From Sweltsa coloradensis (taxonomy: Eukaryota; Arthropoda; Insecta; Plecoptera; Chloroperlidae), in the NCBI GenBank assembly GCA_024449915.1, contig JAMZAV010001860.1, forward strand, positions 1-64,000: 64,000 bases of DNA. Direction: 5' to 3'. The position numbers and the translations under genes are program-made. The notes beneath the pieces were generated by a model, which saw nothing but the letters and a program-made list of their open reading frames with translations, searched no databases and had not been told where the DNA came from. Shown here in pieces: positions 24,103 through 33,824 of this stretch. Within the stretch, counting starts at the first letter, position 1; every line of letters starts with the position of its first letter.

Positions 24103-24325
24103 TGTTATGTATGTATGTGGGTGTAGGTAAGGCTCGTAATAATGCATAGCCATGATTATCTGGTAAGCTTTAAAGCAGCATTTATTATAAAACGTTGTAC
24201 TAAATCTACTACATGATATTGTGCATGAGATTGTCAGAAGGAAGCGACGCCATACTCTTTTATACACCGCCTTGTAAATGTGGCGAGGCAAGTAAGCGGG
24301 AGGTTTGAACTTTGAATACACCACA
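24103..24325 (-). mobile_element. E LTR 3 (5' LTR of E2)
   Basis: 223 bp, matching LTRs 1 and 2. As the most upstream LTR for minus-strand transcription it would carry the active promoter. It is followed by ATTTG (24,326-24,330), the second half of the 5-bp target duplication. Confidence 0.95.
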
Positions 24326-24330
24326 ATTTG

Positions 24331-25860
24331 CATGCCTATTATTTCAATTGAGCTTCCAGCTGGGCTACTAAGCAAAAAAGAAAACAATTGGAGCTATTGA
24401 GCTAATAAATAATAAGTAGGCCTACGATAGCCTACCTAACCTAAGTTAGGTTGATGTAGACACAAACATTTAGGCCTACCGCGGTTGTAATTAACTTTTA
24501 GGCCTAAATTAACTGATTAAAATGTTGAACTCATTTCATTAGAATCTCTTATTTTATTATTCACGTTATACAATGTTACACAACGCAGAGTAGTCGATTG
24601 CAGATTTTTTTAGAATCATATAAATTTTAGAATTTGTAAGATTGATAGTATTTTGTGACTTTTGGGTAGCCTGGTAGACAATAACTTCACAGTGTAACTG
24701 GTATAGCATACACTGCACTGATTGTTGACAATCTCCTCACTATATGAAGACTTTGCAAGTAACAGGTAGGCCTACCGGTACTTGAAAGTTTGGAATGTGG
24801 CACCCATCCATGGAAATTAATCTGCAAACAATCACATCCTAATTTCAGAATTATGAAATAAACACAATTAATAATTGTAGACCAAGGAAGGACATGTAGG
24901 TAGGGTAAACAGCACCTAAATAATAAGCATAGGGTCTATCCTGTGGGACTACTACAAATTAGGCCTACAGCGTAAAGAGCTAGGAAATAAATTTTACCAG
25001 AAATCAACCAATCGTGGTTGCCAACACATTTTAAATAGGCCTGCCTAACAATTTTGGACTTAAGATTGGACTAAACCGAGCCAGCCGGCTTTAAGGCCGA
25101 TGCACAATTGCTCGTGAAGCAAACCGACGGGAACAAATCAAATAGGCTACGTAATAAGTTTTAATTATAGTCCTATTTGGTTATTTTGTTATTCTGCATA
25201 TTTGTATTAATTTATTTCGCATATTACACGCGTAAACCATCAATCAGCTGATAAAATAGTGTTGAGACGTGCCCATCTTCATTCTGATTTGTTCCAGTAA
25301 CGTAGGCCTACGGAACGGGAACGTTAAGGAAAGTTAAAACTTGGTGATGTTCCCGTTGTCGTTGCCAGGATACGGTAACGACCGGCAACGGGAAGCTTAT
25401 TGTGCATCGTGTCGTAAGTTAACGTGTGATTCCTTTATTTCCGTTATCGTTACCGGGCAATTGTGCATCAGCCTTTAGTCTGCTTGCAGCTTTAGGCTAC
25501 AAACTCAAACTAAAATATTCTTAATAATGGGCTAGAAGCACTAATAATAGTTTCAGTTTCAGTTTATTAAGGAAAACAAACAACAATACCTAGTTAGGCC
25601 CTACAGTTTTAAATAGTTTTCACCATGTAGGGCCTGGTCCATTTTCGATTTACACAAGTTCTTACGAATAGGCCTACGCTACGGGGACGGCCAATAAGTT
25701 ATAGCCCTGATAGGCCTAGGTAAAGAAGAGGCAGACTTTTGCTGGGTTTAGATTTATAAAATGCAGGTTAGGTCACCATTCAGCCTTAACCTAGGCCTAG
25801 AAGGACCTAGGGCCCATGGACTAGAGGCCCTAGCCTAGCTAAACCAAAGGCTAGGAAGGA
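24331..25860. other. AGGCCTA-rich non-coding DNA
   Basis: No gene recognised. AGGCCTA words are frequent, as on the other side of E. A stretch at 25,255-25,470 has several CCCGTT/AACGGGAA-type words around GTTACCGG, but no clear repeat unit. Confidence 0.5.
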
Positions 25861-25861
25861 A

Positions 25862-26325
25862 GGCCGGAACTCTTGCTACTAAGCGGGTCCACCTTTTAAA
25901 AATGTTATTTTTCGTGTACTCTAGTACTAACCTCGCCGCCCCCTTTCCCCTAACCTAGGTTTTCCGGCACTCTTGCCGCTAAGCGGTCCAGCTTTAATAG
26001 TTTTAATGCTAACCTCGCCACGGCGCTTCGCGCCCACACCCCCACCCCCCTAACCTAGTTTTCCTAGCATAAATTTTTGCTATGAAAACCTAGGTTAAAG
26101 GGGGGGGGGGGCGGCAAGGCTAGTACTAGAGTACACGAAAAATACGTTTTTAAAAGGTGGACCCGCTTAGCGGCAAGAGTTCCGGTTTTCCTAGCAAAAA
26201 TTTATGCTAGGAAAACCTAGGTTAGAGGGGGGGTGGGGGTGGGGAGGAGGTGGGCGCAAAGCGCCGTGGCGAGGTTAGTATTAACTATTAAAGTTGGACC
26301 CGCTTAGCGGCAAGAGTGCCGGAAG
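25862..26325. repeat. Four-unit fold-back cluster
   Basis: Two related units of about 105-125 bp lie in tandem (first 25,862-25,970, second 25,972-26,060) and both return as reverse complements at 26,095-26,190 and 26,195-26,325, giving the order A, B, A', B'. Shared words are ACTCTTGC, CTAAGCGG, TAACCTCGCC and CCTAACCTAGGTTTTCC. The centre AGCATAAATTTTTGCT is itself palindromic. Non-coding; looks like a cluster of fold-back or MITE-like sequences. Confidence 0.7.
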
Positions 26326-26640
26326 GCCTTGGGTCTAGGCTAAGACCCTGGGCCATAGAACCCCCAGAACTCAAGACCCAAGATTAATCCACAGAACCAG
26401 GACATGGTTGTAAGCCAGGCCCTAGCCTTAGCCAGTGTATTAATGTATGAAATTGGGTTTCAAGGCTTTAGGCTAGAGCTAAGGGGAGTGGCCCGGGCAG
26501 CCTTATTTGTAGGGCTAGGCCTAGGCTAGGCCTAGGAGGCCTAGGCCTAGGCCCCTACTGGTTAGCCTAGGCCTAGGGCCTATCCGATGTTGGTAAAGGA
26601 CTGGGGCCGAAAAGGGAATTGGATACACAAAGGCCTAGCT
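26326..26640. repeat. Dense GGCCTAGG cluster
   Basis: At 26,510-26,585 the words GGCCTAGG and AGGCCTAGGCC follow one another almost without spacing. Non-coding. Confidence 0.75.
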
Positions 26641-26646
26641 ACTCAC

Positions 26647-26754
26647 CTGTGATTATGAATGAAGAAACTCGCTTCGTGTCATCGTCGAAGTAGACCCCTA
26701 GCCGGATTTCCAGTCTGCCATAACCTCCAAACACAAACGCGTAGAGTCCGTATC
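26647..26754 (-). other. Candidate exon bounded by splice-like sites
   Basis: On the minus strand a perfect donor (CACAG then GTGAGT) follows an open frame of about 35 codons with balanced composition (YGLYAFVFGGYGRLEI, then GVYFDDDTKRVSSFII). A possible acceptor, TTTTATTAAG, lies directly upstream. In another frame an ATG at 26,790 opens 29 codons. I recognise no family. It could be a host exon, a captured exon or chance. Confidence 0.25.
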
Positions 26755-27189
26755 CTTAATAAAACTCGCAGTAAAATCCATTTCGCGCATTAGTAACAAG
26801 GTCGTTTCATTTAATACTGATCACTTAAATGTTCATATCATGTTATAATTACATATCGAATCGAACTAAATAATAAACTTGAATTATATTCATCCACGCC
26901 AATTTCCAACGGCCATTTAAAGCAGGACAGCCAACCTGTCAACGCCGCAACGGACCACTACCAACACTGCAAACTTGAGACATTTGAACTTGATTGTTGT
27001 CGGCTCTCAAGTAGGGCGAGTAGGGGCCCCTACTTCATTATTTTGATTTTGATTTATTTTGAAATCACAGTGATATGTAAATAAAAATTAAATATCAGTA
27101 CACAATGTATGAAAAATTGCTAATCACCACTTTAATATAAAATAAATGCATAATTTAATTAATTATTTCGCTAATCAATTTAATTAACC

Positions 27190-27261
27190 ACAATTAATTG
27201 TCCTCCTAATTGTTGTAAATCAGTTTTTAAACTAAAGAGGATGGACGTTAAATAAATAAAT
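27190..27261 (+). repeat. Retroposon 3' tail with hairpin
   Basis: TTGTTGTAAATCAGTTTTTAA, a short stem-loop, then GGATGGACGTTAAATAAATA. Same tail as at 30,730-30,805, 57,904-57,971 and (minus strand) 61,871-61,955. The body of this copy to the left is not recognised. Confidence 0.65.
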
Positions 27262-27401
27262 AAATAATTTTTTCCCCTTTCCTTTCTCTTCTTTTTCCAC
27301 CCCTTCTTTATATTTGATTCATTAATTTAATTGCATATAATCCTTTTTGAATTTGTTACCAAAATTGTTGTGTTGTAATGCATTGTTGTTGTAATATTAC
27401 T
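27262..27401 (+). mobile_element. Retroposon R2, 5' part
   Basis: Pyrimidine-rich start, then CTTCTTTATATTTGATTCATT as in R1, then TTTGTTACCAAAATTGTTG. Interrupted by element T. The rest is at 30,700-30,805. Confidence 0.65.
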
Positions 27402-27926
27402 ATTTGCCCAGGAATATAAGGAAAAATAGCGGAAAAAAATGAAACACAGCAAAACTTTTTCTCAAGATACTAAGTTGGGTATGTTGTTTAACATACTAAA
27501 AGTCCCCACCTGTACCGCGTGAGCTTCCCTATAATATGACCTTGAAATGACCCCGATAAACGTTTGTTTAAGTTTATCTCGTAAATGGTGGAAATTAGAA
27601 AACAATGTTTCAAACAAATAATGTTTCTTACTAAATTTCTCACAAAAAAGTTTTCATCCATATTTTCACCAGATCACTCCTTCCCCTTTAAAATCCAGGA
27701 TTTAAAAATCAACTTTTAATGGAAATAGTGAATTGTAAGAAATTCTTATGAAAAATGATTTTAAAATGCATATTGTATTTACAAAAAACATGCTCTCACA
27801 CTTTGACAAGGTAAAATAAGGTGTCAACAGTTGATTGAAAGGTGTGGTTTTATTTAGGTGGCAAGAGGGAGGGAAGGGGTAGCTTCAGCTCAATAAAAGT
27901 AAATGTAATCAACAATCAGGAAATGT

Positions 27927-30180
27927 TTATTGCATTATAATCGTGTTTATTGAATACATTCTCGTGTGATAGTTTCCACACCACAGACGTATAGAATTAG
28001 GCGCGTTTCTGTGTGTGGTATGTATCTCCAGTAGGCCAGTAGGGTAGTTTGTTAGAATTTTAATCTCTTGGTCGCTCCATGTCTCTTCATCGGCTTCCTC
28101 GATTCCCATTTCATCATCTGACGTTTCATTTTGACTTGATAACGTATAGACGGTACTCAGTTCATTATCATTGCCGTCATCATCTCGACCACTTCTGTCG
28201 GTGTTGCGACTTGCATCTTCTCCATCTTCTTCCTCCTCGAACGATGATTGCGGTAAAACATGTTCATCCTCTTCCTGAACGTCATTGACATCTTCGTCGT
28301 CCTCCATCTCAAGCCTTCCTGCGTTTTCACACGAAACTCCACTGCAGTGCACACCCCCGTCTGGGCTCGGGGTAGAACTGGCTCAGAGCATGGCTCTGCT
28401 AATCGTACAAGGCGATTCAAGAGAAAAGTCCACCTCGCAAACATCAGCTAGTACGAGGGGTGTATATTACACCTCGAAACTAGAAGCGAGCTATGCCAAT
28501 CGTTGTCGGGGACACCTCCCCCTTCCCTTGACGACCTCCCCGACGACGTTGATAGTGACACAACGAACGATGACAAAGACGATGACGACCGCGACGTGAG
28601 AAACCCCCCTTCCACCCCTTACTTATGGCTGGTTCTGACCAGCATGGGCCCCTCCTTCCCATATCCTAGGCTAGAATGGTGCATTATGACCTATCGGTTG
28701 GAGCGTCCTTAATCCAAATATAACCAAGCAAATATTTGAACACCTTTATCCAGTTTTTCGGCACCCACAGGCTTCACCGCCTCCTTACAAAGAACCACAA
28801 AAAAGTGAGTCCAAGATATGTTGTGGTGCTGGCCCCAAGGTTGATGGAGTTGGAGATAAACAAGGCTCTAAACACCAGCCCCAGTTTTCTGTAAGTAGTT
28901 TATTCCCTTTCCACAATTGCACCTGATGGTAGACACGAAGGCTGTGCAATTTGGCAGAGACTTGAGTAGGCGGCAAAACAGATAAACGTTTCTTCCCGAC
29001 TGCAACACCTTTCTTGAAACATTTAAAATAGTGTTTGTTCAGCGATTCTGTGATCGTGCACCGTACAGACCAAGGAATAGTTTTGTTCCGGCCTCGGCTA
29101 TTTCCTCTTGTGAAGCCGTTTCAGATTCAAAAGTTTGAGCTGCTTCCTTCCACAAGGTCTTCTCTATTTTCCAGCATTTTGCATAATGATATTTTTCCCT
29201 TGTTGAAAATAGCAGAGGTACAATCACATCCTGAGAAAGCGTGTAGGAAGAAAATGTTATCCTTAATTAAGAAGAGGTTTATTACTATGTGACAAATACA
29301 GCATAGTTGCCACCTTGCTTCTTCCCGGTTTTATGAAAAATATTTCTGATTCTACAGGTGCAGTTGCTGTTCACAGCACAAGTAGGTAGGTCTATGTCCT
29401 CTCCAACTATAGTACAGTTTTCTTCAGACATCAAACAGTCAATAGCGGTTTGAATAATCAGAGTATCAGCGTCTGCATCAGCATGCTTGACTTCAAAGTC
29501 ATTTTCAAGGAACTTTTTCTTAATGAAAGAAATCAGCTTGTTCTTATTTTGACTATTGGACAAGAAGTTCTCTTGAGCCGCAATCAAGTTCATTTCCTCG
29601 TGAAATTCTATATCCGGAGAAAACGTTTTGGAATATCTATGAGATCTTTCGGATACTTTTGTATCATAAGTTTTTTCTGAATATCCATAAAAAACAATAC
29701 AACATTTGTTTCCATAGTGTCTTTTGATGTAAGAAATGTATACCGGTACTTCAAACAGGATCCTGTAAGTTCCCCCAGCGGGCCACACAAAACGATGGAA
29801 GAGCAAACTTTCATGTATTACGTAGAAACTGCCAGTTGGGACTGTATTTCCCTGATTCTTTTCAAATATTGAATATATAAAGGTGCCTTATTAGTTTTTC
29901 TCATTCCATTTTTATCAAACAGAGATAATGGGTAAGGTAATAATTCATACTCAAAATAACTTTCTTAATCTTCTTGCGATTTCACGGAAACTGATATGCG
30001 CTGAAAAAGTTGCAGAAGATCAGCGGCTACGACATGACCTTTAATTTTTGAAGGAATTTTTACCTTTGCTAAAGTCTGCACTCGATATTTAGTTTGACAT
30101 CGCCAATTTCTTTTCCATTTTGTTTCTTTAAAGCTCTGCAGCCGACAATGTATAAGCATCATGGGAGGTGATTTTTTCAT
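27927..30180 (-). pseudogene. T-encoded PIN-like nuclease family protein
   Basis: A minus-strand gene in several frames. N-terminal part near 30,180-29,965 ends IKGHVVAADLLQLFQRIS. Next come WPAGGTYRILFE (29,780) and the nuclease-like core of 29,285-29,806: VFYGYSEKTYDTK, FLSNSQNKNKLISF, HADADADTLIIQTA and VGEDIDLP, the usual acidic motifs of PIN/5'-nuclease folds. Later parts are LHAFSGCDCTSAIF (about 29,230), LPPTQVSAKLHSLRVYHQVQ (28,930-28,976), a cysteine-rich stretch (ACGCRK near 28,745 and HCSGVSCENA near 28,345) and an acidic tail rich in Asp/Glu. I know this architecture from many predicted proteins in invertebrate genomes, usually unnamed. The hydrophobic run that normally follows GED.DL is missing. 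Repeat S2 interrupts the cysteine-rich part. Confidence 0.7.
28357..28722 (+). repeat. Repeat S, copy 2
   Basis: Aligns with 8,257-8,590: GGGCTCGGGGTAGAACTGG at the start, AAAAGTCCACCTCG, GTGAGAAACCCCCCTTCC, and GGTGCATTATGACC followed by GCGTCC near the end. This better-quality copy is inserted in the cysteine-rich part of the T gene. Confidence 0.7.
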
Positions 30181-30699
30181 CCCCTAAACAATCCCACTTG
30201 AAATTGACATACAGTCGCCAATGATAGCCACGCCTTATTCAATACGTCACAACTACAACCAAGAACAGCAGTCACCCTAAACACCCTAAAATCACTCTGG
30301 GTCACAACCAAGTTTGCAAGACATTTTAACTTGTCTTTCTAAGCGGTGTTGCTAGATTTCTGAAATTATCTAAAACGTGGATTAACTTTTCCTTGATTTT
30401 GGAGAGGAAGGATTGAACTAGCGATAAAATAGGTAAGGACCTTTTTTGTAGACAATTAAATATACAACAATATTTGCTTGAAGTAGTTTTTTCTAATTTC
30501 CACCATTTGCGAGATAAAACTAAACAAACGTTTCTCGGGGTCATTTCAAGGTCATATTATAAGGAAGCTCACGCGGTACAGGTGGGGACTTTGAGTATGT
30601 TAAACTACATACCCAACTCAGCATATTGGAAAAAAATTCAGCTGTGTTTCATTTTTTTCCGCTATTTGCCAAATTTAATTCCATAATTCCTGGGCAAAT

Positions 30700-30805
30700 T
30701 ATTAAAAAAAAGATTAAATTTTTTTTAATTAGTTGTCCTCCTTTGTAAATCAGTTTTTTAACTGAATATGATTGGCTAGACGTTAAATAAACAAATAAAT
30801 AAAAG
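30700..30805 (+). mobile_element. Retroposon R2, 3' part with tail
   Basis: Resumes R2 after T and ends with TTTGTAAATCAG, a run of T, AACTGAAT, then GACGTTAAATAAACAAATAAA. The T-loop flanked by CAGTT and AACTG is a hairpin shared with the other tails in the window. Confidence 0.7.
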
Positions 30806-30944
30806 TCTGTTTTTCATACTGTCAGTTTTTTTAATGTAATTATTGACAGTCATGTCAAAGTGTCTACAAATATTGTTGTATATTAGGTGACTGAAGTTAA
30901 ATCACTATTTTGATTCACAGGTGTCTAATTATTTAGTGTTTAAA

Positions 30945-31312
30945 GATGTTTTTGGAATCAATTGCCATCATTTGCGGTCAATTGATGTGAGTTGATTTTT
31001 CTATTGATGCTTTATTGACAAGCATAATTTCAATTGGTTTGAAATGATATCAATTGGCATTATTATAAGTCAATTGATATTCTTGATTCCCAATTGATAT
31101 AGTTTTTGTCAATTGGCACATTCAAATGATCTTTAATTGATTGTAGACAAAGTCAATAGACTATCAATGCAATCAATTGACAAACATTTAAAATCATTTC
31201 ATTTTAATTGATATCAATTCATTTCAATTGATATCAATTCATTTCAATTGACCAGCAAGTGATATCAATTAAAAAACATTTCAAATCCAAATGATTTTTT
31301 TGCTAGGGTTAC
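30945..31312 (-). repeat. CAATTG-rich arm, right
   Basis: About 18 CAATTG-type words, including two tandem copies of TTTCAATTGATATCAATTCA. It ends CAAATGATTTTTTTGCTAG, the inverted copy of the left arm's 19-mer, followed by GGGTTACTAG. Confidence 0.55.
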
Positions 31313-31532
31313 TAGTAAATTTATTTCAATTACTCTTTCACTGTTGACTGGTGTCTAGGCCTATTACCGATTGAGATTCATTGTTACGGCAATATTTAAT
31401 TTTAAATTATCTACTATTTTAACATTTGTTTTTTACATGCTGTTGCAAACCAGAACATATACCTAGCTATTTGACTTGATTTTATATTTTGTGATACCAC
31501 TTTTAGGAAATGGTGACTGTGGCTTTGTCGAC

Positions 31533-33589
31533 TCAGCTCGGGTTCATGCTTCGGGCGAAGCAAGTACCGGTACAAGGCGCTTCTTGTGCCTCGCTGCCTT
31601 GCACCTGTGCACTGGAGTCCATGTTGATCTCCGCGTAACCTCCAGGATCTGTCACCGATCCCAGGGACATCGTAACGTTGACTCCAGGAGATGCTCGACT
31701 GATCGAACGTCTCTTCAGCCAAAGGTACCCCAAAATTCCTGTTATAGAAATGACAATTATTAATAACACAGTACTTCCGATTGTTATTCCGTGTTGCTGC
31801 AAGGGATGATATTTTTGTTCTTTAAGTTGCTTAACACGTTCGAGGAGGGAATTTAATTTTAAACTTCTTTCTCCTTTGTCATTAATGATTGAATGCTCAA
31901 GCGTAAATGCTTTGATTTCTACGTGTTGTGTCACGTTGTCATTAATTAACTGATCATATTCGAAATCATTTAATAGGGGAATCTCTGGTAAAGTTATAGG
32001 ATTACTGTCCAGCATGGCGTGTGAAATGCCGTTACTATAAGGTAGTAATCTAAATTGGTCAGAATAATAGTAACAATCCGCTGACATCCGTAACATCCCC
32101 GTTCCAGAGATAACCTGACTCCCACCAACACGGTTGGTCTGTGACGACTTCCTGCAGCGCTGGACCACCCGGACGGGATGCGGAACGCTAAAAATCCAGG
32201 ACATCATGTCGGGCGTTCGGTACCAACGTGGGTTGAACGTGTCAGGTAGCAGCCGTCGATCACACATTTTCTGCGCTACGTCAGGCTGTCCAAGGAAGAA
32301 TGCAGCCTCGCAGCTCTCCACTCGATAAGTATAGATTGCTATATTTGCAGGACAGATTAGAAGAACATTGCCGGTTTGGCAGGTTAAATATTCAGATGTT
32401 GACAATAAAATATACGCTTGTCGATCTCTCGATACAGCGATATATTCTTTCACATTTTCAATGGCTACCCCATAACCTAACTTGCTGTCTAAATAAGGCA
32501 ATGACTTGATTTGATACAATTCAAAAACCCTGTCCTCCGCTTTTAAAGGAATTTTAATGAAAAGTCTGACAACTTTAGGGGTTGCTATTGCCTTCACTGT
32601 AGCTATATCATAATAAACGTACACCTGATCAATCTCAGTAGTTGTTGTAATTAAACGTACATCATGTGGAAGATGCAATGCAATACCTTGTAGAATTTCA
32701 GACAAATTACCAGGATTCAGAAAGATGGAACTTAACCGGCCACTGGATGTGACATCCAGGGCTTCCTGAATTTGCATTAACCTTTGCTTTAGATGAATCA
32801 AAGCTATTTCTAATTTTCTTACAGCTGTAGTTATTCGGTTGGTGTACACTAAGTGTTGTCGCATCATCTGACTGTCATTACTCAGTGCTTGTGCCATAGT
32901 TTGCCAACTATCTACTGTATCTTGAAGAGATTTAGCTATAGTCTGAATATCTTGCGAATTATGCTTCACTTGACTGTCCATTCCTTGCATAATCGTTAAC
33001 TGTTCTTGCGCAACCTGTATTATACCAACTTGTTTTTCTATTACTGAGTCTACTTTACTATTTAGTTCAGTTACGTCATCGACAGTGGCTGTTCCAAAAA
33101 GATACCTAAGCGTTTTACCCCCTATGTCTATAAGAGACCTACAATCGCGTGACTTCGGCAAGAGCTGGTTGAAGGTACTAATCTCGTACTCGACCTCGCG
33201 CAAACCTATTTCCATGCGCAGTAGCTCCGATGTCACCGATCGTGCAAACTCTTCAGCGAATGTCACCTTCTGCGCTGAATGGGCGGCTAAGCTTAGTGCA
33301 ACTCTGTCAGCCAGCGTCGTTCTCTCCGTTGCGTCTGCTGCTGCTGCGTGTAATGCGAACGCGATTTCTGGCGGGAACGTCACATGCTTTGCCGTGAACG
33401 CTTCTATGTACTCTAGGGTTCCCTTGATCGTAGCTCGTAGTGAACTCGTTATAGCTTCATATTCGGCCATATTGATGTCAAGCGTAACCGTCCAGTAATC
33501 ACCGGTCATCAGCATTTCTCCCTGCTTTAGGAAGATCAAGCCTCGGTTCAATTGTTGGTCTTCGCATGTCGCAAATGAAAGCAGCCCGC
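31533..33589 (-). CDS. env: B envelope-like glycoprotein
   Basis: An env-like ORF downstream of integrase, 672 codons from the first possible internal start at 33,551 and open back to 33,589. It resembles the baculovirus F / errantivirus Env family: IDIGGKTLRYLFGTATVDDV near residues 142-161 is the fusion-peptide region, followed by a heptad-like helical stretch to about 280. One membrane segment lies near residues 590-611 (TIGSTVLLIIVISITGILGY) before a basic LKRR and a 57-residue tail. The N-terminal hydrophobic GLLSF sequence before residue 1 looks like the end of a signal peptide. No in-frame ATG lies upstream; a GCAG acceptor at 33,590 suggests the start codon comes from a spliced leader exon. 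An alanine-rich helical insert (residues 55-105) is unusual. No stop or frameshift is seen. An old genomic copy of a retroviral-type gene. Confidence 0.75.
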
Positions 33590-33593
33590 CTGC
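33590..33593 (-). promoter_or_regulatory. Candidate env splice acceptor (B)
   Basis: Minus strand TATGTTGCAG, with the exon starting at 33,589. Phase 1 in the env frame. The partner donor is at 49,671. An in-frame TAA lies just upstream, so env cannot simply extend 5'. Confidence 0.5.
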
Positions 33594-33824
33594 AACATAT
33601 TACGTTTGCGTTTAGTGTGTTTCCGACACACGGCTTTTAATTCTTGCTGTTATACTCTAGTTACCATTTGTACAGTTACCACTCGTATAATATACCATTC
33701 CCTCCGCCCTTAAAATCAGCCTAAATTTTCTAGACTATACTTCAGTAACAATTTTCAAATTTTCAATTTCTTTTTTCTTCAATTACGGGCGTAGGATTTT
33801 TAAACAGTCCTGACTCAGCTTATT

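Larger units (their letters stand above)
27402..30699 (-). mobile_element. TIR element T (3.3 kb)
   Basis: Bounded by inverted repeats of about 200 bp (27,402-27,602 and 30,488-30,699) that begin ATTTGCCCAGGAAT at both ends and share GGAAAAAAATGAAACACAGC and CCCCACCTGTACCGCGTGAG. It sits inside R2. Flanks are TATTACT on the left and TATTAAA on the right, a possible 7-8-bp target duplication with two mismatches. Its one recognisable gene is on the minus strand (next entry). The superfamily is not clear from the termini. Confidence 0.8.

Noticed and set aside
13310..31312. A Polinton/Maverick element of about 18 kb between inverted arms
   Set aside because: No DNA polymerase B, capsid, ATPase or Polinton integrase is present; the genes inside belong to Gypsy elements and to T.
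32134..33498. Plus-strand ORFs opposite env and integrase
   Set aside because: They are shadows of the intact minus-strand genes with unnatural composition.
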